64,000 bases of DNA from Hyphomicrobiales bacterium (GTDB lineage: Bacteria > Pseudomonadota > Alphaproteobacteria > Rhizobiales > Rhizobiaceae): assembly GCA_900471815.1 (NCBI GenBank), contig UICE01000005.1:209405-273404 (forward strand), read 5' to 3'. The notes beneath the pieces were generated by a model. The model was not told the DNA's origin and did no database searches. It worked only from the letters and a program-made list of their open reading frames with translations. Of this stretch, positions 7,666 to 15,971 are shown one piece after another (the first letter of the stretch is position 1; every line of letters begins with the position of its first letter). Both the position numbers and the translations under genes were made by a program.

Positions 7666-10533
7666 CTAGTTCCTCAAATTATTCATATTGGCTGACCCGG
7701 CAGCAGCGATTTGCAACGGCCTGATTTCGGTAATTTCATTACGATCTTCTTGATCTTCGTCGATTGCTTCCACGTCGACGCGGTGAATCCGACTGGTCGA
7801 GATTGGTACAACCGTCTGCTCCAGAACTTTCGGAGCCTGTTCAACGCTCTGCGGTAACCGGTCGGGGAACCATGCTTTCAACTGCTTGACCAGCGGTGAA
7901 ACACTTTCCTCCCAGGCGAGGGCGCCGCCGCGAATGGCTGCCGCTTCCGAAAGACGCTGCAAGGCATCATGGTCGGCCGCCAAGGCGGAAATAGCTTCCG
8001 TGAGTTCGCGGATAATTACTGTGTCATCTTCAGACCGGATAAGCAGCCCATCCACTGCGTGATCGATAAGTTCATCGACGGCACCGACAGCTGTCGCAAT
8101 CGGCACACAGCCAAGCCGTTGAGCTTCAATAATGGTCAGTGGAGCGCCCTCCCAGCGCGATGGCAATACAACAACATCCGCCCATGCGAAGGCCTTGTTA
8201 AGATGACGGCTTGAATACACCGGTGGTTCAACCTGCACGCCAATTTCGGCAAACCGGTCTTTCCACGATCCGCCCGCACCCGCATCCATCACGTCGCTGC
8301 CAATAATCTTCCAGTCAACGGGCTCTCCGCGTTCGCGCAAATCCCTAACTGACGCGAATAGGCGCTCAATGCCTTTTTGTGCATCTAACCGGCCAAGAAA
8401 CAGGACGTTGAGCTTGTCCCTTTGGGACTTTATCCGCCGTGCCGACAGTATGGTGTCTCGCTCTTTGGCGGCCAATGCATAGCTTGCTGCATTTTGTATA
8501 TGCGTGAGCTTTGCTATTGGCACACCCATGCCATGCAACCATTCGACCATATCGTTCGAGCAGGTAAGAATCGCGTCATAGACGTGCTCAAAGGCCAGTG
8601 TGAGATAGGGATGACCGGCATCACGCCCCATTCGAGATTTATCCAGCACATGGACATAGTTCAGAACCTTGACGCCGCGGCGGCGCAGATCGCCCAGCAA
8701 GGCGTTCACTGGCGCCACCTGATTGTTGATGACGACATCAAGACCGGCCAGAAAACCCATGATCTGCTCGGCCTTGGCTGCTTCGTCATGCCCCATCATC
8801 AGGTCATGGCCCGCAAATTTGTTTGGCCCACCCCACAGTGGATAATCGTCGGACAGAAAGTTAACTGATTTGAATACGCCGTCATTTTCCGGGACGCGAT
8901 TGTAGATCGCTTTTCCAAACAGGAAGAGATGTACTTCACATCCGGCATTCTTCAAAGTGTTGGCAACCGCATAGGCTACCTTTTCCACGCCGCCAAAACT
9001 GGCGATTGGCAATAGGAAACCGACGCGCAGCGGGTTCGAAGCCTGCGGCAATCGTGGCATGACTGGCCTTGCGCCCACTGCATGGCGCAACAGCTCGAAA
9101 TAGCGGCTCCGGTTGGGAAAATAAACGGATCGCCAAAGCCAACGATTCCTGGTCTTTGAGCGATATCCTGAGTCACGCAATGCTCCAAGCGTAGCTAAAA
9201 GTGCATTTGTTGACGATAAAGCCGTGCTTTGCATTTCGCGTGCTGTAAATGGTCCACTCACAACAATTTCCACGACATTGGGCGATGGAACAGCCTTGTG
9301 CAGCGAGCGTATCCAATCATCGGAGGTGTCATCTGCACAGGTGGAGAAAATATCGAATGTGCACATCCAGCCGAAGGGCTTGTCGGCAAGAGGCTCACCA
9401 TCATTAATGGTGCGGATATCTATTCCCATCCTGGCATTATTCCGTTCGAAGCGTATCGCCACGAAATGATGCTTCTCAGCGATGCGTTCACTCAACCATA
9501 GCAGATTATGAATGAGGCCAAGGCGGGTTAGAGCTTCGCGATGGGCGGCGGTCATCCAAAGCATGAACGGCGGAACTCCGAATGTTTCCGGTTCCGTCTT
9601 TGCTGCCCAAAAGCGGGTTACAAAATCTTCGAGGCTGCATTTGGCGTGGTCAACCGTCGGGTCGGTAAACATATCGACTGCATAAGCCCCCATGCCGATT
9701 GCAGCATATCGGGGTGCCTCCTGATGCTCCCAGGTCAACAATGTTTCCGTGGCGAAGAGTTTCTTATGCTTCTGGCGGATATAGGTGAGAATGCCCTCTC
9801 GGGTGCGATTGGAATCGCGAAGCATGCTCTCGGCACGCTGCCGGTACTCGAACCCGAAAAAGGGATAGTTGGCACCAAGAAACCCGCGCCCGATTGCCTG
9901 TAGCCAGAAATCCCAGTCTTCAAACCCGGATGTCATGCTTTCATCGAAGCGAATGCCTGCGTCAAGCATGCGCCTTGAGACCAGACTTCCAGCCTCGCAA
10001 ATATTATCGAAGGTCAAATGCAACAGGCGTGAATATTGGGTCGTATAGTTCCCATTCCATTCAATCCCGAACTTGTCGATGTTGGGGTATACCCAATCAA
10101 CCTTGTCATCGGCCTTCATGAAAGCCAGAATGTCGCGAAGGGCAGTGCTCGTAATCCGATTGTCAGCATCAAGAAAGTAAACAGCCTCGATGCCATCGAA
10201 ATTGCGTAGCGCAAATTCAATCCCGTAATTGCGCGCTGAACTTAATCCGCCGTTTGCCTTGCGCAGATAAAAGACATTTGAATGCGCCATGGCATAGGTT
10301 CGCCCGATTTCGCCAGTCTCGGGAAAGGGGCAGCCATCATCGATAACCAGTACAGCAATCTCAAACGGTGCCTGTTGTGCCAGCGCCGATTCAATGGCTT
10401 CTGCCAACAATACCGAATGTTTATAAGCGGGAATGATGACGGCGACCTTAGGCGAAAAACGTGGTTCCGGCTCTTCACCCGAAGGCAACTGATCCACGAC
10501 TTGCTCCCGTAAACGGTTTATCTGGTCCAGCAT
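7666..10533 (-). CDS. two-domain glycosyltransferase (GT2 + GT4 fusion)
   Basis: 955 residues from the ATG at 10533, chosen because it lies just past the stop of the upstream gene (10538); a longer start at 10596 would overlap it. The N-terminal GT2 domain (about residues 29-260) has VAVIIPAYKHS and the DAD metal-binding triad in VYFLDADNRIT. A linker of about 230 residues leads to a GT4 domain (about 500-870) with LRVGFLLPIASFGGVEKVA, the LFLGRLDAQKGIERL block and the SRWEGAPLTIIEAQ (E-x7-E type) nucleotide-sugar site. The two domains probably add two successive sugars to the growing exopolysaccharide repeat. It is the largest enzyme of the left operon. Confidence 0.85.
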   Translation of the reverse strand: MLDQINRLREQVVDQLPSGEEPEPRFSPKVAVIIPAYKHSVLLAEAIESALAQQAPFEIAVLVIDDGCPFPETGEIGRTYAMAHSNVFYLRKANGGLSSARNYGIEFALRNFDGIEAVYFLDADNRITSTALRDILAFMKADDKVDWVYPNIDKFGIEWNGNYTTQYSRLLHLTFDNICEAGSLVSRRMLDAGIRFDESMTSGFEDWDFWLQAIGRGFLGANYPFFGFEYRQRAESMLRDSNRTREGILTYIRQKHKKLFATETLLTWEHQEAPRYAAIGMGAYAVDMFTDPTVDHAKCSLEDFVTRFWAAKTEPETFGVPPFMLWMTAAHREALTRLGLIHNLLWLSERIAEKHHFVAIRFERNNARMGIDIRTINDGEPLADKPFGWMCTFDIFSTCADDTSDDWIRSLHKAVPSPNVVEIVVSGPFTAREMQSTALSSTNALLATLGALRDSGYRSKTRNRWLWRSVYFPNRSRYFELLRHAVGARPVMPRLPQASNPLRVGFLLPIASFGGVEKVAYAVANTLKNAGCEVHLFLFGKAIYNRVPENDGVFKSVNFLSDDYPLWGGPNKFAGHDLMMGHDEAAKAEQIMGFLAGLDVVINNQVAPVNALLGDLRRRGVKVLNYVHVLDKSRMGRDAGHPYLTLAFEHVYDAILTCSNDMVEWLHGMGVPIAKLTHIQNAASYALAAKERDTILSARRIKSQRDKLNVLFLGRLDAQKGIERLFASVRDLRERGEPVDWKIIGSDVMDAGAGGSWKDRFAEIGVQVEPPVYSSRHLNKAFAWADVVVLPSRWEGAPLTIIEAQRLGCVPIATAVGAVDELIDHAVDGLLIRSEDDTVIIRELTEAISALAADHDALQRLSEAAAIRGGALAWEESVSPLVKQLKAWFPDRLPQSVEQAPKVLEQTVVPISTSRIHRVDVEAIDEDQEDRNEITEIRPLQIAAAGSANMNNLRN

Positions 10534-10537
10534 GAAA

Positions 10538-12064
10538 CTACCCGTTGACCATAAGACTGACATTGCGGAATTTGGCCCACGCGAAACTGTTGTCACCCGG
10601 TGTCGTCATCCGCGTTGCGAAATAGATATTCTGCCAAACACCAATCTGATCATTGATGAAAGCGCTGATCCGATTATTTTCTCCCGGCGCAATACTCACC
10701 CATCCAGAGAACCCTTCTCCCGGGTCCACCGTCCGTTGTTCGGCAAATAGCGGCCGCGCATTCTCGAGGCTCGCGGCTACGACAATCGCAAATTCGACAT
10801 CCTGCGACTCTTCGTTGTCGACGACGACATCCGAAGAAATCCTCAATATTTTAGGAGGGCACGCGGCGGGAATCTGGCCGATTGTCATGCCTGTTGACGG
10901 AGGGTGACAACCCACCGCTTTCTCTTCCGGCAAAGGAAGGATGGCGGCAAACTCGAAAGAGATTTCATTGGTGTTTGCCAATGTGGCAAGATCAAGGATA
11001 CCAGACGCAAGCGGCATCTCCCTGAATCCGCCTTCGCGAACCTTTTCCGACTGAGCCGGCAAATAATTGGCCCAACTGGGCAGAACAACACCCGGCATTC
11101 CGCACCAGACCTGGATAGCCAAACTGTTCTTTAGCAGCGGCACATCATTGGCGGCATCGCGCACCTGAAACATCTCCAGCGGCTGAAGCCCGCCGAGCGA
11201 CAAGAGGGGCAGTTCATCATCAGCGCCGTCCACCTGCACCCGCAAGTTCAGCGTGCGCCGCAATCCCGCAAGAGTTCTGGAAAGACCAAGGTAATTCCAA
11301 CCATGCTTGAGCTTGCCCAGCGGAATGACCCAGCTCTCGACGATAGCCATGTCTTCCATAGTCACGAGTTGCGCATTTAAGGTAGCGTCATCGCGATGTG
11401 ACAGGCGATCGAAATGTATGGCAATGGCACTAACGCCCGCGCTTGCGACAGGAAGCACCTGTGATACGCCATCAAAGGAAGCATCTGCCAATACGTTTGA
11501 ACGAGATGAGCTGGTTACAGGCTCGTTGGAGAAAGCAAGTTCGAAGGGTTGCATCCCCTTGCGATCAATAAAGCTTTCGACAGTGGCAAAACGATTTTGA
11601 AGGTTATCGTTCAAAGTCCTTAACGCCAACAGCTCCCGGTTTGATTTGACCATTCGCCGTGCATCAGAAACCAGCATTCCCGACAGTTTCCTGATAAGGA
11701 CACCGGCCGTCTCCATTTCCTTGCCCGTTCGCCACTCAAGGATCACCGGTTCCTCAATAATACCTCGGCCCTTTAGCCAATCGAGCAATCGCTTCTCGCG
11801 CCCTCTGTGTGCTGGATTTAAAAGAACAGCCAAGATGCACAAAGGCGCCTCAAAGGCTTCTGTTTTGCCCCCAGTTGCATCGGAGAAAATGGCGGCCTCA
11901 TCCTTGACGCCTTCGAATCCGAGTATCTTTACCGCATTGGAAAGCTCACTCGGCAAATCATCATGTTCGATGCCCAAGCGTAATAGGATCGGTTCTTTTA
12001 ACAGATCAATGTTTTTCGAAGATTTCGTAGCCGGCGAAAGCTTGTACGAAGTCTGAACCGTCAT
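10538..12064 (-). CDS. uncharacterised 508-aa protein, first gene of the left polysaccharide operon
   Basis: 508 residues, soluble, no signal or membrane segment. I do not recognise a named catalytic motif. The N-terminal part holds a short Rossmann-like text (FEAPLCILAVLLNPAHRGREKRLLDWLKGRGI); the second half is beta-rich (SWVIPLGKLKHGWNYLGLSRTL; WVSIAPGENNRISAFINDQIGVWQNIYFATRM), suggesting lectin- or carbohydrate-binding-like sandwiches. It opens the operon that contains the GT2-GT4 fusion and ends 4 bases before it, so a role in sugar recognition or as a transferase partner is likely but unproven. A WggR-type palindrome lies about 190 bases upstream. The ATG at 12064 has AAGGG eight bases in front. 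Confidence 0.75.
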   Translation of the reverse strand: MTVQTSYKLSPATKSSKNIDLLKEPILLRLGIEHDDLPSELSNAVKILGFEGVKDEAAIFSDATGGKTEAFEAPLCILAVLLNPAHRGREKRLLDWLKGRGIIEEPVILEWRTGKEMETAGVLIRKLSGMLVSDARRMVKSNRELLALRTLNDNLQNRFATVESFIDRKGMQPFELAFSNEPVTSSSRSNVLADASFDGVSQVLPVASAGVSAIAIHFDRLSHRDDATLNAQLVTMEDMAIVESWVIPLGKLKHGWNYLGLSRTLAGLRRTLNLRVQVDGADDELPLLSLGGLQPLEMFQVRDAANDVPLLKNSLAIQVWCGMPGVVLPSWANYLPAQSEKVREGGFREMPLASGILDLATLANTNEISFEFAAILPLPEEKAVGCHPPSTGMTIGQIPAACPPKILRISSDVVVDNEESQDVEFAIVVAASLENARPLFAEQRTVDPGEGFSGWVSIAPGENNRISAFINDQIGVWQNIYFATRMTTPGDNSFAWAKFRNVSLMVNG

Positions 12065-12340
12065 ATTCTGGACCCTTGATCGATTGATGTGTTGGAATTT
12101 GAATTTCTATACATATAAAATGGCAACTTCATGAAGATTGTCACATATTTCTATTGCAGTGCAACAATAAAATTATTTCAACTGTTTGGCATTATTCTAA
12201 AACCAAACTGGTATTATTATGGACACAACTTGACTATATTATAATAGGACTTTACTTCAATATTTGAAGTATTATTTTCCGGACAATAGCTTGCCGAGCC
12301 CGGCAATCGACTGCCGGGTTAGGCCTTCAGGTTGATATGC
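12065..12340. other. AT-rich promoter region between galE and the left operon
   Basis: 276 bases without a plausible gene. It must hold the promoter of the leftward 508-aa gene. It contains the regulator-type palindrome at 12252-12272 and a CCCGGCA/TGCCGGG hairpin at 12299-12318 just past the galE stop. Otherwise AT-rich sequence with no further signal I can support. Confidence 0.6.
12252..12272. promoter_or_regulatory. WggR/ExpG-type operator palindrome upstream of the 508-aa gene operon
   Basis: 21 bases with arms TTACTTCAAT and TTTGAAGTAT around a single A; 8 of 10 arm positions are complementary. It matches the perfect palindrome at the marR/T1SS intergenic region (27731-27751) in 19 of 21 positions. 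It lies 188-208 bases upstream of the 12064 start, so it probably lets the locus regulator act on the left operon. Confidence 0.7.
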
Positions 12341-13354
12341 TTAGACGGCCACGCGTTCCTGCTCTTCAAGCCGCATTGCCTGCAGCTGACGTTCCCAGGC
12401 AAGCGCATCACCTACAATTGTATCAAGATCTGCACGCTTTGGCACAAAACCGAAGTCGTTACGGACACGATCATTTGCGGCCACCAATATTGCCGGATCC
12501 CCTGCACGGCGGGGAGCCATTTTTACGGCGAAATCCACCCCGGATACACGCTTAACAGCATCAATAATTTCCAGAACCGAGTAGCCGTATCCATAACCAC
12601 AATTTGCTGTTGTGCTCGCACCGCCTGCCTCAAGATAATTGAGGGCGCACAGGTGAGCTTCCGCCAGATCGCTGACATGGATGTAATCGCGGATACAGGT
12701 TCCATCGGCGGTCGGATAATCCGTGCCATAGACCTCGATATGGGACCGGTCACCGGTGGCGGCCTGGCTGGCGATCTTGATTAGATGGGTTGCGCGAGGA
12801 AATGATTGGCCAGAACGCAGCTTCGGATCAGCGCCAGCCACATTGAAATAACGCAATGCAACAAACCGGAAATCCTTATGAGCGGCAGCGGCATCACGTA
12901 ACATCCATTCGGTCATAAGCTTGGATGTTCCATAGGGAGAAATTGGCTGGTGCGGCATATCCTCGGTGATCGGTGTCCGCTCGGGTTCGCCATAAACGGC
13001 GGCGGTCGACGAAAAAATGAAATGCCGGATGCCTTCCGCGATGGCGGTTTCCATCAATGCTCGCGACTGTACCGTATTGTTACGGTAATAAGATAGCGGG
13101 TCACTAACGGAATCGGGCACGACAATGGAGCCGGCAAAATGCAAGATTGCCGTGATGCTGTGCTTGCGGATCGTGTCAGCAACCAGGGCCTGATCACCGA
13201 CATCGCCCCGAATAAAGGCAACGCCTTCTGGTACCAGCCACTCGAACCCACAACTAAGGTCGTCGAGGACAACAACATCTCTTCCCGCATCTTTCAGGGC
13301 AAGAACCATGTGACTGCCTATATAGCCTGCGCCACCTGTAACAAGAACGGTCAT
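12341..13354 (-). CDS. galE: UDP-glucose 4-epimerase
   Basis: 337 residues. The short-chain dehydrogenase fold is clear: TGGAGYIG NAD-binding loop at residues 6-13, and the YGTSK (YxxxK) catalytic pair near residue 148, with the GalE-type SSTAAVYG strand. It interconverts UDP-glucose and UDP-galactose, supplying galactose for the polysaccharide. It is the last gene of the right-hand operon, 69 bases after the pyruvyltransferase, with AGGAG in front of its ATG. Chromosomes of this group often carry another galE; this copy is probably dedicated to the cluster. Confidence 0.93.
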   Translation of the reverse strand: MTVLVTGGAGYIGSHMVLALKDAGRDVVVLDDLSCGFEWLVPEGVAFIRGDVGDQALVADTIRKHSITAILHFAGSIVVPDSVSDPLSYYRNNTVQSRALMETAIAEGIRHFIFSSTAAVYGEPERTPITEDMPHQPISPYGTSKLMTEWMLRDAAAAHKDFRFVALRYFNVAGADPKLRSGQSFPRATHLIKIASQAATGDRSHIEVYGTDYPTADGTCIRDYIHVSDLAEAHLCALNYLEAGGASTTANCGYGYGYSVLEIIDAVKRVSGVDFAVKMAPRRAGDPAILVAANDRVRNDFGFVPKRADLDTIVGDALAWERQLQAMRLEEQERVAV

Positions 13355-13423
13355 TGATAACTCCTGGGAGGTTATTTCTAGCTTTGTTGAAGATTCTGGC
13401 TTTTGCCAATTAGTGAATTTTGT

Positions 13424-14611
13424 CTAAGCCACACGCCGGACGGAATCCGGTATGTTCTCTTTTGTGTCGACCATCTTGTGGTCGACATGGTTTTCATCAA
13501 GAAATCTGCGCATTTCGCCATATGTTCGATACCAGGCGTCATTGTATTTATCGAACAATGACTGATCCCAATAATCTTCAAGGCGAAACCTATCTCCGCT
13601 GAAGACATCGAAGCGGGGTATCTGGTAGGTTTCAGCGAACTCAACTGTGCGGCTGTCATAGGTAAAATAGATTGATGGCACCCCATTCGCCAAAGCCATA
13701 AGATTGCCGTGCAGCCGGTAACCCAATACGAGATCTTTTGTCTGCACCAGTTTCTCATAGTCGACCACAACGTCCGAATAGAAGAGTCGCTCGCGGTAAA
13801 GCTTCTCGATTGTATCGTCGAGATACCAGTCGGAAGCCCATCGATTGGCCTTCAGCGCCGCGATTGCATCTTCCTTCTGTTCATCAGTTCCCAATACAAG
13901 CTTCTTTTCCTCAATCTCGCCCTGCGCCATAAGCGTTACATCAAAGCGGTCCGCCATCTGCTTAATCAGATCGCGGTGGAAGGTCAGATAACGCTCAATG
14001 TCACGAGCATATGCTGGCGACACTTCACGGCGCACGGTAAGGCCAACATTACGAACTTCCTCAAGCGGAGGAAGGGTGACTTTCAACGTGGGATCATTGC
14101 GCCGAAATGCAGTGGGGCAGCCAACGATCCGAACGTTGTCAATGCCGATATCTTTGAGCACTTGCGCAGAATAGGCCCCTCGCACGCCAATGGATGCCGT
14201 TGAATCCGCCATGATCTTCAGGAGCGTCTTGAGTTCTTCAGGCAGTTGTATCTGTCCTTCGACAGGCGCCTGTGCCCCGATGCCCCAGGCGATTACAGGC
14301 AGTCCAAGACGCTTCAAAACCGCAATCGCATGTGGCCACCCCATATGCTGATGAATATAGTTCGACCCACGCAGAATCACGTAGTCATATTCTTCTTTCA
14401 GCCGGTCGATTTGATCAAAATTTGGCTCACCGAGCGGCAATTCCCGCAGCTTTTCGAAGTTCATCAGCTTGAGCGAGGAGTCAAAGACAAAAGCATCGCC
14501 GATATTATGATAATGGTCGATATATTTTTGAATATCACTGTGCTGGTACCAGCGAACATTATCGTGGTCGTAAACTTCGCCTGATGGGCTCATTACGAGT
14601 ACACGTGCCAT
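13424..14611 (-). CDS. polysaccharide pyruvyltransferase family protein (second copy)
   Basis: 395 residues from the ATG at 14611 (MARVLVMSPSG), which has AGGA upstream and begins 31 bases past the preceding gene; the longer open frame to 14758 runs into that gene. Conserved family blocks are visible: GDAFVFDSSLKL, GVRGAYSAQVLKDIGIDNVRIVGCPTAF, and GYRLHGNLMALANGVPSIYFTYDSR. It is clearly homologous to 6317-7663 along its whole catalytic length. Likely adds a pyruvate ketal to galactose of the exopolysaccharide, as in S. meliloti EPS II. Part of the operon that starts at the GT2 gene at 23363. Confidence 0.82.
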   Translation of the reverse strand: MARVLVMSPSGEVYDHDNVRWYQHSDIQKYIDHYHNIGDAFVFDSSLKLMNFEKLRELPLGEPNFDQIDRLKEEYDYVILRGSNYIHQHMGWPHAIAVLKRLGLPVIAWGIGAQAPVEGQIQLPEELKTLLKIMADSTASIGVRGAYSAQVLKDIGIDNVRIVGCPTAFRRNDPTLKVTLPPLEEVRNVGLTVRREVSPAYARDIERYLTFHRDLIKQMADRFDVTLMAQGEIEEKKLVLGTDEQKEDAIAALKANRWASDWYLDDTIEKLYRERLFYSDVVVDYEKLVQTKDLVLGYRLHGNLMALANGVPSIYFTYDSRTVEFAETYQIPRFDVFSGDRFRLEDYWDQSLFDKYNDAWYRTYGEMRRFLDENHVDHKMVDTKENIPDSVRRVA

Positions 14612-14642
14612 AGGGTATTCCTTTTTGTAACTTTGAAAGCAA

Positions 14643-15971
14643 TCAGCTTGCTTGTGAAAGAACGACTTCGTTCGCTGCCACTGTCTGGGTTGAGCCTTGA
14701 TGAACGGATCGGAGCAATTTTGCGTAGAGGGCAACGTGCTCTTCCGCACAATCGACATAGTTGGTCGGCTGTCGAATTGAGTGATGCAGGTGATCCCAAA
14801 TGAACGGGTCGCTCAAAACCTCTGTGAATCGGTCAGCAAGGTCTTCTGCACTCCGCACGCGGAAATGTAATCCATCTTGCCCATCCCGCACCTTTTCAGC
14901 CATACCGCCAATATTTGAGCAGATAATAGGCCGACGATGATGCAACGCTTCCTGAATAACGATTGGAGAATTCTCCCACCAGATGGAGGGCATCAACACC
15001 CAATCGACGGACTGCATCAGCCGAGGCATTTCGTTATTCTGGTAAGCTCCATGAAACCGCACACGAGATCCTGCATCTGCAATGAGCTTTTCCATGCGCG
15101 TTCGAAATTCTGCGGGCTGCTTTTCAAGATTTCCGCCAAATATCATCAGCCTTGTATCTTCGCCCCAGACTTCCTCTGGCACTCGCGAGACCGCATCGAT
15201 AAGCACGTCAATGCCTTTAAATGGTGTGATCTGGCCGAAATAAGCGAAGCGGTTCCGGCGTGGCTTCGGTCCAGAGAGTTCCCGCGGCGGTGTGACGCTA
15301 TCGATCGCCACACCATTTTCAATGACATGCAGTTTTTTCGGATCCAGGCCCCATTCCGCATATTTGTCAGCGAGAAAACCGCTTGGCGAAACGAAGGCGT
15401 CTGCGAGTTCGAGCATTCCGCGCACAAACTTTTCACGTTTCAAAAATCGAGCTGGCGGAATATCAGGAAAACAGGCGTGACAGTCGATAGGGGACGCTTC
15501 ATGACAAAGTTTGGACGTACCAACTTTGACCATCTGCCCGTCATTGTTGCAAATGGAAAGGTATTCATGAAATGTCATCAATATGATTGCCTTGGGAAGC
15601 GCCTCGCGAATAGCATAAAGAGTTTCCAAACCAAGGCCCAATACATGGTGGAAATGCACCACGTGTGGATTGAGATCGCCGACAAAACGTAAAAGGTCGC
15701 GATGAATTTCGTCTGTGTTGTTGTTTGACAGATAAAAATGATCGTACTCGTCCGAATGAAACAGGATTTCATCGCTGGAGCGCCGCAAGCTCATAAGTGC
15801 AGTCGTTCCGTGACGCGGTATCGGGTGTCCTGCGCGGGCAAGATATACAGATTGAACCCGTGGCAGGGCATTCAGGCCCTTGTGTAAATTGTACGAGGCA
15901 ATTTCACCACCTCCCAGCGAAATGCTCGGATGCGCGTGAGAGATTACCAGAACGCGGAGTTGTTCGGTCAT
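14643..15971 (-). CDS. GT4-family glycosyltransferase (WgeG/ExpE7-like position)
   Basis: 442 residues from the ATG at 15971, which forms an ATGA overlap with the preceding stop; an upstream ATG at 16022 lies inside that gene. GT-B fold: LRVLVISHAHPSISLGGGEIASYN at the N-terminus (glycine-rich acceptor loop), HFHHVLGLG, then the C-terminal FAYFGQITPFKGIDVLIDA and PSIWWENSPIVIQEALHHRRP blocks with the E-x7-E signature. It is a close relative of the GT4 at 19010-20263, with shared residues such as the CHACFPD/CHSCFKE cysteine motif near residue 190, suggesting an internal duplication of the cluster. Retaining sugar transfer in exopolysaccharide assembly is likely; donor unknown. Confidence 0.85.
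   Translation of the reverse strand: MTEQLRVLVISHAHPSISLGGGEIASYNLHKGLNALPRVQSVYLARAGHPIPRHGTTALMSLRRSSDEILFHSDEYDHFYLSNNNTDEIHRDLLRFVGDLNPHVVHFHHVLGLGLETLYAIREALPKAIILMTFHEYLSICNNDGQMVKVGTSKLCHEASPIDCHACFPDIPPARFLKREKFVRGMLELADAFVSPSGFLADKYAEWGLDPKKLHVIENGVAIDSVTPPRELSGPKPRRNRFAYFGQITPFKGIDVLIDAVSRVPEEVWGEDTRLMIFGGNLEKQPAEFRTRMEKLIADAGSRVRFHGAYQNNEMPRLMQSVDWVLMPSIWWENSPIVIQEALHHRRPIICSNIGGMAEKVRDGQDGLHFRVRSAEDLADRFTEVLSDPFIWDHLHHSIRQPTNYVDCAEEHVALYAKLLRSVHQGSTQTVAANEVVLSQAS

Noticed and set aside
12299-12318. Intrinsic terminator after galE
   Set aside because: The CCCGGCA/TGCCGGG hairpin has no T-run on the - strand; kept only as a hairpin in the intergenic note.
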